A stretch of 64,000 nt of DNA, from the NCBI GenBank assembly GCA_000985875.1, contig CCRI01000012.1, positions 62,001-126,000 of the forward strand. The letters are read 5' to 3'. Every line of letters starts with the position of its first letter. Within the stretch, counting starts at the first letter, position 1. Source of the stretch: Neorhizobium galegae bv. officinalis (GTDB taxonomy: Bacteria > Pseudomonadota > Alphaproteobacteria > Rhizobiales > Rhizobiaceae). The notes under the pieces were generated by a model. It was not told the origin of the DNA. It made no database searches and saw only the letters and a list, made by a program, of their open reading frames with translations. Shown here piece by piece: positions 1 to 7,750 of this stretch. The translations under genes were made by a program, and so were the position numbers.

Positions 1-423
1 AAGCAGCTTCTTGTCGCCGAGGCGTACGAGACCGGCGCTCGCATTCGGCTGGGTGGCGAGAATTTCGATGGCGCGGCTCATCTCGTGGCTCGCCGGCGGC
101 TTGCGACAGCGCCGCGGGCGCCGCAGCCGGTTGGTGGCGAGCGTGCCGATCAGGAGCGTCAGTGCCAGACCGGTCGGTGCGTGGATATCGCTGTTCGACA
201 GAAGCAGGCTCCAGCCGAGCCTCACCAGATTTTCCTCGAGGAAGATGCTCACCCCAAGGGCGATCACGAACAGAAGGAAACCGAAAGACAGAAGAATGCT
301 CGCATCGGGAGTCAGGCGGTCGACCAGCACCCTCCCCATGGAGATGGCCGATTGTGCCGACTGTTTTGCCGGCGAGCCGGCGACCGGCTCGGAGGGGTCT
401 TCGAGGTGGGCAATGTCTGCCAT
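1..423 (-). CDS. Membrane protein, partial; possibly MprF/LpiA-like (DUF2156) aminoacyl-phosphatidylglycerol synthase
   Basis: The reading frame is open on the minus strand from an ATG at 423 to the window edge, so only the first 141 residues are seen. They hold a soluble N-terminus of about 40 residues, a clear membrane segment (around ILLSFGFLLFVIALGVSIFL), a second hydrophobic stretch (GLALTLLIGTLA), a basic patch (RLRRPRRCRK), and then EILATQPNASAGLVRLGDKK. That last piece resembles the start of the catalytic DUF2156 domain of MprF/LpiA lysyl-phosphatidylglycerol synthases, where an A-x-L-x-x-x-GDK motif is usual. The fit is an inference from a short stretch; full MprF proteins have many more membrane helices before this domain. 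The gene lies 233 bp downstream of cysA on the same strand. A plain unknown membrane protein remains possible. Confidence 0.5.
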   Translation of the reverse strand, partial: MADIAHLEDPSEPVAGSPAKQSAQSAISMGRVLVDRLTPDASILLSFGFLLFVIALGVSIFLEENLVRLGWSLLLSNSDIHAPTGLALTLLIGTLATNRLRRPRRCRKPPASHEMSRAIEILATQPNASAGLVRLGDKKLL

Positions 424-656
424 AGGTTATCCGTCACGGAAATAAGCGTTAGGCCTGCATTTCGTCAGAGCTTGCGCCCGTAAGGTTCTTACCTGTTCTG
501 CGTCAATCAACAATTGACACATATCAATTTTGGAAAACTTTCCGTGATTAAGGTAAAAACGCCACGCATCAACGGCGCGTGCAATGCGATTTCCGTGGCA
601 TCGCATATGCCACAGCGTGTACGGGCGGCCAAGATCCTCCTGAGGCTGCGGAAACG

Positions 657-1694
657 CTACTTGCGGAAAACCTTCCAGCGTGTCGGACGGAAGCGCGTTT
701 CGCTGCCGAGCTCGATCGGCGCATGCAGCGGCACCTCCACCTCGACGTGATAGGGCGCGTGGCCTTCATTGGCGATGTCGATCTCGGCGATGCGGGTGCC
801 GGCGAGGCGGCGGCAGGCGGTGACCTTGCCGAACAGCGCATCCGGCGCGTCGACAAGCGCCACGTCTTCCGGCCGGAAGAACAGTTCCCCTGCCCCGTCG
901 CCCGCCTCCGCAATGCCGATCGGCTGGCCCTGGAAGAGCATGGTGCCCTCCCTCACCTCGACGGGGAGCTGCGAAGACTCGCCGATGAACGAGAAGACGA
1001 AGGGGGAACCCGGCCGGTCGTAGACGTCGTCGGCCGAGCCGACCTGCTCGATCTTGCCCTGGCTCATGACCACGACCCGGTCGGCGAGTTCCAGCGCCTC
1101 TTCCTGGTCATGGGTGACGAAGACGGTGGTGTGGCCGGTGCGGTCGTGGAATTCCCGCAGCCACCGGCGCAATTCCTTGCGTACCTTGGCGTCGAGAGCG
1201 CCAAAAGGTTCGTCGAGCAGCAGGATGCGCGGCTCGATCGCCATGGCGCGGGCAAGCGCGACACGCTGGCGCTGGCCGCCGGAGAGCTGGTTCGGATAAC
1301 GCTTTTCAAGGCCGCCCAGCTGGACCATGTCCAGGAGTTCGGAGACGCGGCGGCGGATTTCCGTCTTCGGCGGCCGGCTGGCGGCCGGCCGGACCTTGAG
1401 GCCGAAGCCGATATTCTCGGCGACCGTCATATGCCGGAACAGCGCATAATGCTGGAAGACGAAACCGACATTGCGCTCCTGCACCGAATGATGCGAGGCG
1501 TCCTGGTCGCCGAAGAAGATCTTTCCCGATGTCGGGAAATCGAGGCCGGCGATGAGGCGCAAGAGCGTCGTCTTGCCGGAGCCCGAGGGACCGAGCAGCG
1601 CGATCAGCTCGCCGGACGCGATGTTCAGCGAGACGTCGTTCAGCGCCGGAAACCGATCGAATTCCTTGCGGATATTGTTGATGGTGACTTCCAT
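657..1694 (-). CDS. cysA: Sulfate/thiosulfate ABC transporter ATP-binding protein CysA
   Basis: CysA is the cytoplasmic ATPase that powers sulfate or thiosulfate import through the CysT/CysW channel. The 345-residue protein has the Walker A motif GPSGSGKTT (about residues 35-43), the Q-loop region FQHYALF, the ABC signature LSGGQRQRVALARA, Walker B ILLLDEPFGALDA and the switch histidine in VFVTHD. The C-terminal 110 residues form the TOBE-like regulatory region usual in this family (RPEDVAL is visible). It is the last gene of sbp-cysT-cysW-cysA, 15 bp after cysW, which sets the substrate class. Length is normal. Choice of sulfate over molybdate rests on the neighbouring genes. Confidence 0.96.
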   Translation of the reverse strand: MEVTINNIRKEFDRFPALNDVSLNIASGELIALLGPSGSGKTTLLRLIAGLDFPTSGKIFFGDQDASHHSVQERNVGFVFQHYALFRHMTVAENIGFGLKVRPAASRPPKTEIRRRVSELLDMVQLGGLEKRYPNQLSGGQRQRVALARAMAIEPRILLLDEPFGALDAKVRKELRRWLREFHDRTGHTTVFVTHDQEEALELADRVVVMSQGKIEQVGSADDVYDRPGSPFVFSFIGESSQLPVEVREGTMLFQGQPIGIAEAGDGAGELFFRPEDVALVDAPDALFGKVTACRRLAGTRIAEIDIANEGHAPYHVEVEVPLHAPIELGSETRFRPTRWKVFRK

Positions 1695-1709
1695 CTGGTC
1701 CTTGACCTT

Positions 1710-2588
1710 TCAATGCCTGCCGCCGGCAGCGCCGGCTCCGAACCGAAGTTCGAGAAGAGTTTTCAATGCAAGGGTGACGAGCGCCAGCAAGGCCAGCAGC
1801 GAGGCCACCGCGAAGGCCGCGACGAAGTTATACTCATTATAGAGTATCTCCACATGCAGCGGCATGGTGTTGGTGAGGCCGCGGATATGGCCCGAAACCA
1901 CCGAAACGGCGCCGAACTCGCCCATGGCGCGGGCATTGCAGAGGAGCACGCCGTAGAGCAGGCCCCATTTGATATTCGGCAGCGTCACGTACCAGAAGGT
2001 CTGCCAGCCGGACGCGCCGAGCGACAGGGCCGCCTCCTCGTCGCCGGTGCCCTGGTCCTCCATCAGCGGGATCAGTTCGCGTGCGACGAAGGGAAAGGTG
2101 ACGAAGACCGTGGCGAGCACGATGCCCGGCACGGCAAACAGGATTGTGATGCCTTGGCTTTTGAGGATCGGGCCGAGCAGGCTGTTGGAGCCGAAGAGCA
2201 GCACGTAGACCAGGCCGGAAATGACCGGCGAGATCGAGAACGGCAGATCGATCAGGGTGATCAGGAAGGACTTGCCCTTGAACTCGAACTTGGCGATGGC
2301 CCAGGAGGCGCAGAGCCCGAACACGAGGTTGAGCGGAACGGAAATCGCAGCCACCAGAAGCGTCAGGCGGATCGCCGCCGCCGCGTCGGGCTCGATCAGC
2401 GCTTCATAATATTCCGACCAGCCTTTGCGAAAAGCCTCCACAAAGACGGAAACCAGCGGCAGGAGCAGGAAGAAGGCGAGGAAAACCAGCGCCAGCCCGA
2501 TCAGCAGGATCTTCGCGAGCGGGCGCTCGTCGGCGGGATTGCGGAAGGCCGGCGGCTTGCCGAGGGCGGAGCGGGCGTCTTCAGACAT
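1710..2588 (-). CDS. cysW: Sulfate ABC transporter permease CysW
   Basis: CysW is one of the two inner-membrane subunits of the sulfate/thiosulfate importer. The 292-residue product shows six hydrophobic segments, beginning with ILLIGLALVFLAFFLLLPLV, and the EAA loop that docks on CysA (EEAALSLGASGWQTFWYVTL, about residues 200-220). GAVSVVSGHIRG is typical of CysW. The start overlaps the end of cysT by 8 bp, indicating translational coupling. The residues around 1-25 are charged and cytoplasmic. The order sbp-cysT-cysW-cysA matches the standard operon. Confidence 0.96.
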   Translation of the reverse strand: MSEDARSALGKPPAFRNPADERPLAKILLIGLALVFLAFFLLLPLVSVFVEAFRKGWSEYYEALIEPDAAAAIRLTLLVAAISVPLNLVFGLCASWAIAKFEFKGKSFLITLIDLPFSISPVISGLVYVLLFGSNSLLGPILKSQGITILFAVPGIVLATVFVTFPFVARELIPLMEDQGTGDEEAALSLGASGWQTFWYVTLPNIKWGLLYGVLLCNARAMGEFGAVSVVSGHIRGLTNTMPLHVEILYNEYNFVAAFAVASLLALLALVTLALKTLLELRFGAGAAGGRH

Positions 2589-3438
2589 TGCCGTATCTCC
2601 TTCGGTTCCAGGCCTGGATGAGGTTGATGATGAAGAGCATCACGAAGGAGATGATCAGCATGATGGTGGCGATCGCCGTCGCGCCCGCATAGTTGAACTC
2701 CTCCAGCCGGATGACGATGAGGAGCGGCGCGATCTCCGAGACGTAGGGAATGTTGCCGGCGATGAAGATGACCGAGCCGTATTCGCCGACGCCTCTGGCG
2801 AAGGCGAGCGCAAACCCCGTCAGGATCGCCGGCGTCAGCCCCGGCAGGATCACCTGCGAAATCGTCTGGAAGCGATTGGCGCCGAGCGTGGCTGCGGCTT
2901 CCTCCACCTCGCGGTCCAGCTCCTCCATGACCGGCTGCACGGTGCGCACCACGAAGGGAAGGCCGATGAAGACCAGCGCCACGACAATGCCGAGCGGCGT
3001 GAAGGCGATGCGGAACGGCATGAACAGCGAACCGACCCAGCCGTTCGGCGCATAGAGCGCTGCAAGCGCAATGCCGGCGACCGCCGTCGGCAGCGCGAAC
3101 GGCAGGTCGACGATCGCATCGATCAGCCGGCGGCCGGGGAAATTGTAGCGGGTCAGCACCCAGGCGACGACGGTGCCGAAGACGACATTGACCAGCGCGG
3201 CCAGGAAGGCCGTGCCGAAGGATATATAAAGTGCGTCCAGCGTGCGCCGGTCGGTCAGAACAGCGAAAAACCCGCTCCAGCCGAGCCCGGCGGTGCGCCA
3301 AAGCAGGCCAGCAACGGGGATCAGGATAATCAGCGACAGGTAGGCGAGCGAAAAGCCGAGCGTCAACCCGAAACCCGGGATGATGCTCGGCTGCTTCAGT
3401 CGCCACTTTGCCGGTGAGGCAGTGGCGTTATGGATCAT
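2581..3438 (-). CDS. cysT: Sulfate ABC transporter permease CysT (CysU)
   Basis: CysT pairs with CysW to form the membrane channel for sulfate or thiosulfate uptake. The 285-residue protein has six predicted membrane helices (first LGFSLAYLSLIILIPVAGLL) and the EAA motif EEAAATLGANRFQTISQVIL that contacts CysA. GEYGSVIFIAGNIPY is a characteristic CysT stretch near residues 185-200. The gene starts 13 bp after the sbp stop and overlaps cysW at its end, so the four genes form one transcription unit. The length is normal. Confidence 0.96.
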   Translation of the reverse strand: MIHNATASPAKWRLKQPSIIPGFGLTLGFSLAYLSLIILIPVAGLLWRTAGLGWSGFFAVLTDRRTLDALYISFGTAFLAALVNVVFGTVVAWVLTRYNFPGRRLIDAIVDLPFALPTAVAGIALAALYAPNGWVGSLFMPFRIAFTPLGIVVALVFIGLPFVVRTVQPVMEELDREVEEAAATLGANRFQTISQVILPGLTPAILTGFALAFARGVGEYGSVIFIAGNIPYVSEIAPLLIVIRLEEFNYAGATAIATIMLIISFVMLFIINLIQAWNRRRYGNV

Positions 3439-3451
3439 TTAATATTCCGAC

Positions 3452-4510
3452 TTACTTACCGGGCTTGTAGATCTGGTCGAAAATGCCGCCGTCACCGAAA
3501 TGCTCGGGCTGCGCCTTCTTCCAACCGCCGAAGATCGGATCGTCGATGGTGACGAGCTTGATGTTCGGCAGCGCCTTCAACAATTCCGGCTTTACCACAT
3601 CGGGCTTCGAAGGACGATAGAAGTGCTTCGCCGCGATGTTCTGGCCCTCGTCGGAGTAGAGATACTGCAGATAGGCCTCCGCCTGCTTGCGTGTACCCTT
3701 GGAATCGACGGTCGCATCAACGACGGCAACCGGCGGCTCGGCGAGGATCGAAATCGGCGGAACGACGATCTCGAAGGCATCCTTGCCGAACTCGGCGCCG
3801 GCGAGATAGGCCTCGTTTTCCCAGGCGAGCAGCACGTCGCCGATCTGGCGCTGCGCAAAGGTGACCGTCGAGCCGCGGGCACCGGTATCGAGCACCGGAG
3901 CGCGCTTGTAGAGTTCGCCGACATAGGCCTTGATCTTGGCCTGGTCGCCCTTGAATTCCTCGTTCGCCCAGGCCCAGGCCGCAAGGTAGTTCCAGCGGGC
4001 GCCGCCGGAAGTCTTGGGATTGGGGGTTACGATCTGGATGTCGCCCTTCACGAGGTCGCCCCAGTTCTTGATCCCCTTCGGATTGCCCTTTCGGACGAGA
4101 AAGACGATCGTCGATGTATAGGGCGATGCGTGGTTCGGCAGGCGGTCACGCCAGCCGGCCTTGATCTTGCCGGACTTCTCGATCGCATTGATGTCGCTTT
4201 CGAGCGCCAGCGTCACGACATCGGCCTCCAGACCGTCGATGACGGAACGAGCCTGCGCGCCGGAACCGCCATGCGACTGGCGGATCGTCACGTCGTCACC
4301 GCCCTGCGCCTTCCAGTATTTCGCGAAGGCGACGTTGAATTCCTTGTAGAGCTCTCGGGTCGGATCATAGGAGACGTTGAGAAGCTGGGTTTGGGCAAAA
4401 GCCGGAGCGGCGATCCCGACCGAGATGCCGGTCGTCAGGGACAGACCGAGTGCGAGGGCGCCCAAACGCGCACCCAGTCGCCGGCCCAATCCCGGGGCAA
4501 AATTGAACAT
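3452..4510 (-). CDS. sbp: Periplasmic sulfate-binding protein
   Basis: This is the substrate-binding component that captures sulfate or thiosulfate in the periplasm and delivers it to CysTW. The 352-residue precursor has a long Sec signal peptide ending near APAFAQ (residue 40). LNVSYDPTRELYKEFN at the mature N-terminus and the SHGGSGAQARSVIDGLEADV segment are family hallmarks, the latter contributing ligand contacts. The ATG at 4510 follows a good ribosome site (GGAGGGAAC). It heads the sbp-cysTWA operon; a TTGACT hexamer at 4560-4565 on the minus strand could be its -35 element, but no clear -10 is visible. Whether sulfate or thiosulfate is preferred cannot be read from the sequence. Confidence 0.95.
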   Translation of the reverse strand: MFNFAPGLGRRLGARLGALALGLSLTTGISVGIAAPAFAQTQLLNVSYDPTRELYKEFNVAFAKYWKAQGGDDVTIRQSHGGSGAQARSVIDGLEADVVTLALESDINAIEKSGKIKAGWRDRLPNHASPYTSTIVFLVRKGNPKGIKNWGDLVKGDIQIVTPNPKTSGGARWNYLAAWAWANEEFKGDQAKIKAYVGELYKRAPVLDTGARGSTVTFAQRQIGDVLLAWENEAYLAGAEFGKDAFEIVVPPISILAEPPVAVVDATVDSKGTRKQAEAYLQYLYSDEGQNIAAKHFYRPSKPDVVKPELLKALPNIKLVTIDDPIFGGWKKAQPEHFGDGGIFDQIYKPGK

Positions 4511-4952
4511 GAAGTTCCCTCCTGTGGTTCTGCCGAAACTCTATCGGTTGGGTCGTCTTAGTCAATCGAGGCCGGCAAGAAGGCAAAACTGTTTCCCTTT
4601 GGCGGCCCGCGACGACAAAGAAACCATTAACCCTCGCTAGCTGGGCAGAATGCCAGCATTGGCAAACCGACGGTTTGCAAAATCACAATCCGGCCATAAT
4701 CGCGATTTTGGGGGCGCGGGAGGCGGATTTTGCGAGCGACTTGGGGGAAGTCTGCTGAGGTGCTCACGGATAAGGGTTGGCCTTCGAGGCTGGCACCCTC
4801 TTCTCCCCAGCGGGGAGAAGGTGGCCCGAAGGGTCGGATGAGGGGGCGGAGCCAATGACTACGCGGCGATCTTTGTGGGCGTGGCCCCCTCATCGCCTCG
4901 CTTTGCTCGGCACTTCTCCCCGCTGGGGAGAAGAAGGGAAGCCGTGGTGCGG
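4511..4952. other. Intergenic region with palindromes between sbp and a ParD-like ORF
   Basis: No protein-coding gene is supported in these 442 bases. The segment holds the presumed promoter of the sulfate operon near 4511-4570, a perfect odd palindrome at 4662-4678 (GCAAACCG-A-CGGTTTGC), a looser inverted pair CAAAATC/GATTTTG around 4678-4710, and a RIME-like element at 4800-4933. Open frames here on both strands contain repeated Pro/Arg-rich strings and look like by-products of the palindromes. Confidence 0.75.
4800..4933. repeat. RIME-like intergenic palindromic element
   Basis: Two palindromes, CTTCTCCCCAGCGGGGAGAA(G) at 4800-4820 and its reverse complement at 4913-4933, bracket the element. 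Inside them a second inverted pair GATGAGGGGGC (4837-4847) and GCCCCCTCATC (4884-4894) lies in the same nested order, so the whole 134 bp can fold on itself. The CTTCTCCCC(A/G)GC(G/T)GGGGAGAAG core is the familiar signature of Rhizobium-specific intergenic mosaic elements. Family assignment is from memory of the motif, not a search. Confidence 0.75.
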
Positions 4953-5105
4953 CTACCGGCCGTACCGCTCACGCATACGCTTGAGGAAAGCTTCGTTGTC
5001 GAAGGACTGCGGCGGTCCGGATAACTCGCCGGCGATCAGGGCATCCTGCAATGCCTTGATGCGCGCCAAATGATCACTGGGCGAAATGGGCGTGCTGCTC
5101 GCCAT
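4953..5105 (-). CDS. Small ParD-like antitoxin fragment (orphan)
   Basis: A 50-residue product starts at ATG 5105 with a good AGGAG site seven bases upstream. Its sequence from RIKALQDALIAGELSGPPQ to FDNEAFLKRMRERYG matches the C-terminal toxin-binding tail of ParD/CopG-type antitoxins (consensus L-x-x-AL-I-x-GE-x-SG then FD-x-x-AF). The N-terminal ribbon-helix-helix DNA-binding part is missing; an in-frame ATG eight codons earlier adds nothing recognisable. No ParE-like toxin follows. It lies 63 bp downstream of the Rrf2 gene on the same strand. It could be a decayed antitoxin or a small protein reusing that tail. Confidence 0.55.
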   Translation of the reverse strand: MASSTPISPSDHLARIKALQDALIAGELSGPPQSFDNEAFLKRMRERYGR

Positions 5106-5128
5106 GTAGTCTCCTGCTGGAAGCAACA

Positions 5129-5143
5129 TACCAAATTTTGGTA
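5129..5143. promoter_or_regulatory. Perfect palindrome TACCAAA-T-TTTGGTA, candidate operator
   Basis: The 15-bp sequence has exact 7-bp arms around one central base. It lies between the Rrf2 gene and the ParD-like ORF, 24 bp before the latter's ATG, and so sits where an operator or core promoter would be. Rrf2 proteins bind short AT-rich palindromes of similar size, which makes the adjacent regulator a candidate ligand; this is an inference from proximity. A half-site-like TTTTGGTTA occurs at about 5843-5851 in the divergent promoter region. Confidence 0.4.
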
Positions 5144-5168
5144 CACAGCCAACCCGAAACCAAAGGCC

Positions 5169-5624
5169 TCAAGCGGTCAGCAGTTCCCTGACCGGTGCCT
5201 TGGTATCCCCGGCGCCTTCGACGGCATCGGCGATCGTGGTGTTGAAGAGCACGTCGCGGGTCGCATCGGCGACCCGGGCGAAGACGTGGCGGATTTCGCA
5301 GAGGTGTTCGCCGTCGCAATCCTCGCATTTGCGGTAGGCGGTCTGCGAGAGGCAGGGCAGCGGCGCGATCGGGCCGTCGACCAGCCGCAGGACTTCACCG
5401 AAGGTGATGGCGTCGGCGGGTTTCAGCAGGAGATAGCCGCCCTGCTTGCCGCGGCGGGAGACGACGATACCGGAGCGCTTGAGGTCGAGCAGGATCTGTT
5501 CCAGGAATTTCTTCGGAATGCTCTGCTGGAGGGCAATCTCGGAAATCAGCATCGGCGCTTCGGGATTTGCCTGTGCCAGGGCGGCCAGGGCCCGAAGGGC
5601 ATATTTCGCTTTCTGGGATATCAT
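5169..5624 (-). CDS. Rrf2-family transcriptional regulator
   Basis: Rrf2 proteins are small dimeric winged-helix repressors, many of which sense redox state, iron-sulfur status or cysteine. The product is 151 residues with the typical N-terminus ISQKAKYALRALAALA, the wing motif RRGKQGGYLLLKPA and a C-terminal cysteine group C91, C100, C103 and C109 (spacing CxxC in ECEDC-like form), which could bind an Fe-S cluster. A GTG one codon upstream (5627) is an alternative start. It is divergent from cysHDN and its promoter region is shared with that operon, so control of sulfur assimilation is likely but inferred. Compared with IscR, the cysteine spacing differs and one extra cysteine is present. 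Confidence 0.88.
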   Translation of the reverse strand: MISQKAKYALRALAALAQANPEAPMLISEIALQQSIPKKFLEQILLDLKRSGIVVSRRGKQGGYLLLKPADAITFGEVLRLVDGPIAPLPCLSQTAYRKCEDCDGEHLCEIRHVFARVADATRDVLFNTTIADAVEGAGDTKAPVRELLTA

Positions 5625-5984
5625 CACGCAACCATCGACAATAGCGCCGCCGCGAGGCGAATGGTCCTCACGGCGCCGCTCACTTAAGCTTCGTTCGGGG
5701 CATCCACAGGGCCGCCGGAAGGGCGCTCAGGGGCTGCATATCCGCCAGGGAAAACAGCGCCCTGGAGACATGTTCCCGCAATATCTCAAATCACGAGAAA
5801 ATACAAACCAATGCAGGGGTTTCCGGGATAAAATCGGTCACTTTTGGTTAAGGCGGCAGGTTTTCTGTGTGAGCGCCGCTTTGGAGAGATATTTGCTCCG
5901 CATCACCATGGGAAGAAACGGGTTTTCCTGTCCTTGCGCGCGTGAAATCCGGATAATCCAGCAATTGCTAACGGAAGAAGCCCC
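5625..5984. other. Divergent promoter region between Rrf2 gene and cysH
   Basis: These 360 bases hold no supported gene. They separate the divergent Rrf2 gene and cysHDN operon and must contain both promoters. The part from 5780 to 5860 is more AT-rich than its surroundings. A short inverted repeat CCAGGG/CCCTGG (5745-5750, 5760-5765) and the half-site-like TTTTGGTTA near 5843 are visible. I cannot place -35/-10 elements with confidence. Confidence 0.6.
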
Positions 5985-6755
5985 ATGACACTGCACGATG
6001 CCGCCGGCCCGGACCGTTCGGGACTGGCCGCCACCCTCGACGCGAAGCTTGAAAGCCTCGATCTCGCCGGGCGCCTGGCGCTCGCCGCCGAGCTGGGCCG
6101 CGCCGTGTTCACCACATCGCTCGGCATCGAGGACCAGGTGATATCCGCGGCGATCGGCACGCACCGTCTGCCGGTCGAGGTCTCGACGCTGGAGACCGGG
6201 CGGCTGTTCAAGGAAACCGTGGACCTGATCGGCGAGACCGAGGAACGCTACGGCATCGAGATCCGTCGTTTTCGGCCGGAGCAGGACGACGTGGACGAAT
6301 ACGCGGCGAAATACGGCCTCAACGGCTTCTACGACAGCGTCGAAGCCCGCCATGCCTGCTGTCATGTGCGCAAGCTGAAGCCTCTTGCCAAGGCTCTGGC
6401 CGGCGCCGACGTCTGGATCACCGGCCTTCGCCGCGGCCAGTCCGGCAATCGCGCTACGACGCCGTTCGCCGAATACGACGCCGAGCGCAATCTGATCAAG
6501 ATCAACCCGCTGGCCGACTGGGACATCGAGACGATCAACGCCCATGTGGCTGCGGAAGCGATCCCGGTCAACCCGCTGCACAAGCGCGGTTATCCGTCGA
6601 TCGGCTGCGAGCCCTGTACCCGCGCCATCAAGCCCGGTGAGCCCGAGCGCGCCGGCCGCTGGTGGTGGGAAAACGACGAAAAGCGCGAATGCGGCCTGCA
6701 TGTGCCGGAAAACGCCGCTCAACCGATCGCAGAGCCTGCGCCCCAAGCGAACTGA
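5985..6755 (+). CDS. cysH: Assimilatory APS reductase (phosphoadenylyl-sulfate reductase family)
   Basis: CysH reduces activated sulfate (APS) to sulfite with thioredoxin as electron donor in the cytoplasm. The 256-residue protein has the PAPS-reductase fold start TTSLGIEDQV, two cysteine pairs C125-C126 and C208-x2-C211 that ligate a [4Fe-4S] cluster, and the catalytic cysteine C236 in the C-terminal ECGLH motif. The CC...CxxC set marks an APS-type reductase rather than the cluster-free PAPS reductase of enterics. It is first in cysH-cysD-cysN, 40 bp before cysD, and divergent from the Rrf2 gene. Length is normal. Confidence 0.95.
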   Translation: MTLHDAAGPDRSGLAATLDAKLESLDLAGRLALAAELGRAVFTTSLGIEDQVISAAIGTHRLPVEVSTLETGRLFKETVDLIGETEERYGIEIRRFRPEQDDVDEYAAKYGLNGFYDSVEARHACCHVRKLKPLAKALAGADVWITGLRRGQSGNRATTPFAEYDAERNLIKINPLADWDIETINAHVAAEAIPVNPLHKRGYPSIGCEPCTRAIKPGEPERAGRWWWENDEKRECGLHVPENAAQPIAEPAPQAN

Positions 6756-6795
6756 AGCCCTTCTTGTTGTTTCTAGAGACTACCCGGAGACCGAA

Positions 6796-7749
6796 ATGCC
6801 CTTGTCAGTACAGGAAACGGAAGTGAAGAACCCGCCCGTTTCCAGACCGCCGCTCGATCCGCATCTGAAAGCCCTCGAAAACGAAGCGATCCACATCTTT
6901 CGCGAAGTGGCGGCGGAATTCGAAAAACCTGTCATGCTCTATTCGATCGGCAAGGACTCGTCTGTCCTGCTGCATCTCGCCCGCAAGGCCTTTTATCCCG
7001 GCCGCGTCCCCTTCCCGCTGCTGCACGTGGATACGACGTGGAAGTTCAGGGAGATGATCGAGTTCCGCGACCAGATCGCCGAGAAATACGATCTCGACCT
7101 GGTGGTCCACACCAACCCGCGCGGCGCCGAGGAAGGCATTACGCCCTTCAGCCACGGTTCGGCGCTTTACACCGACATCATGAAGACCGAGGCCCTGCGC
7201 CAGGCGCTCGATGCCGGCGGCTACGACGCGGCCTTCGGCGGTGCCCGGCGCGACGAGGAGGCCTCCCGCGCCAAGGAACGCATCTATTCGTTCCGCACCC
7301 CGGACCACAAATGGGATCCGCGCAACCAGCGCCCGGAACTCTGGAACATCTATAACGGCATGGTCCGCAAGGGCGAGAGCGTGCGCGCCTTCCCGCTCTC
7401 CAACTGGACCGAGGTCGATATCTGGCGCTACATCCAGGCGGAAGACATTCCGCTCGTGCCGCTCTATTACGCCGCCGAACGCCCCTATGTGGAACGCGAC
7501 GGAATGATGATCCTTGCCGAGGATCCGCGGCTTGAACTGCTGCCCGGCGAAACCGTGCAGCAGGGCATGATCCGGTTCCGCACGCTCGGCTGCTTCCCGC
7601 TGACCGGCGCCATCCGCTCGACCGCCTCCAATCTCGAAGAGGTGATCGCCGAGCTCGAAATCGCCACGGTTTCCGAACGCCAGGGCCGCGCCATCGACCG
7701 CGACCAGTCCGGCTCGATGGAAAAGAAGAAGCGCGAAGGATATTTCTGA
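6796..7749 (+). CDS. cysD: Sulfate adenylyltransferase subunit 2 CysD
   Basis: CysD is the small, catalytic subunit of ATP sulfurylase, making APS from sulfate and ATP together with the GTPase CysN. The start ATG at 6796 was chosen because homologous sequence begins there (LKALENEAIHIFREVAAEF follows); the open frame upstream overlaps cysH. The 317-residue product shows the pyrophosphatase-type loop YSIGKDSSVLLHLA, FGGARRDEEASRAKERI and the C-terminal GSMEKKKREGYF typical of CysD. It is 1 bp from cysN. Confidence 0.96.
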   Translation: MPLSVQETEVKNPPVSRPPLDPHLKALENEAIHIFREVAAEFEKPVMLYSIGKDSSVLLHLARKAFYPGRVPFPLLHVDTTWKFREMIEFRDQIAEKYDLDLVVHTNPRGAEEGITPFSHGSALYTDIMKTEALRQALDAGGYDAAFGGARRDEEASRAKERIYSFRTPDHKWDPRNQRPELWNIYNGMVRKGESVRAFPLSNWTEVDIWRYIQAEDIPLVPLYYAAERPYVERDGMMILAEDPRLELLPGETVQQGMIRFRTLGCFPLTGAIRSTASNLEEVIAELEIATVSERQGRAIDRDQSGSMEKKKREGYF

Positions 7750-7750
7750 G

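Noticed and set aside
579..2621. 680-codon open frame on the plus strand
   Set aside because: It is antisense to cysA and cysW, which have full family motifs; its protein is Arg/Asp/Glu-rich and low in hydrophobic order, as expected for a shadow in GC-rich DNA.
4627..4893. Arg/Pro-rich open frames in the sbp upstream region
   Set aside because: They run through the RIME-like palindromes and repeat the same string, so they reflect the repeat and not a gene.
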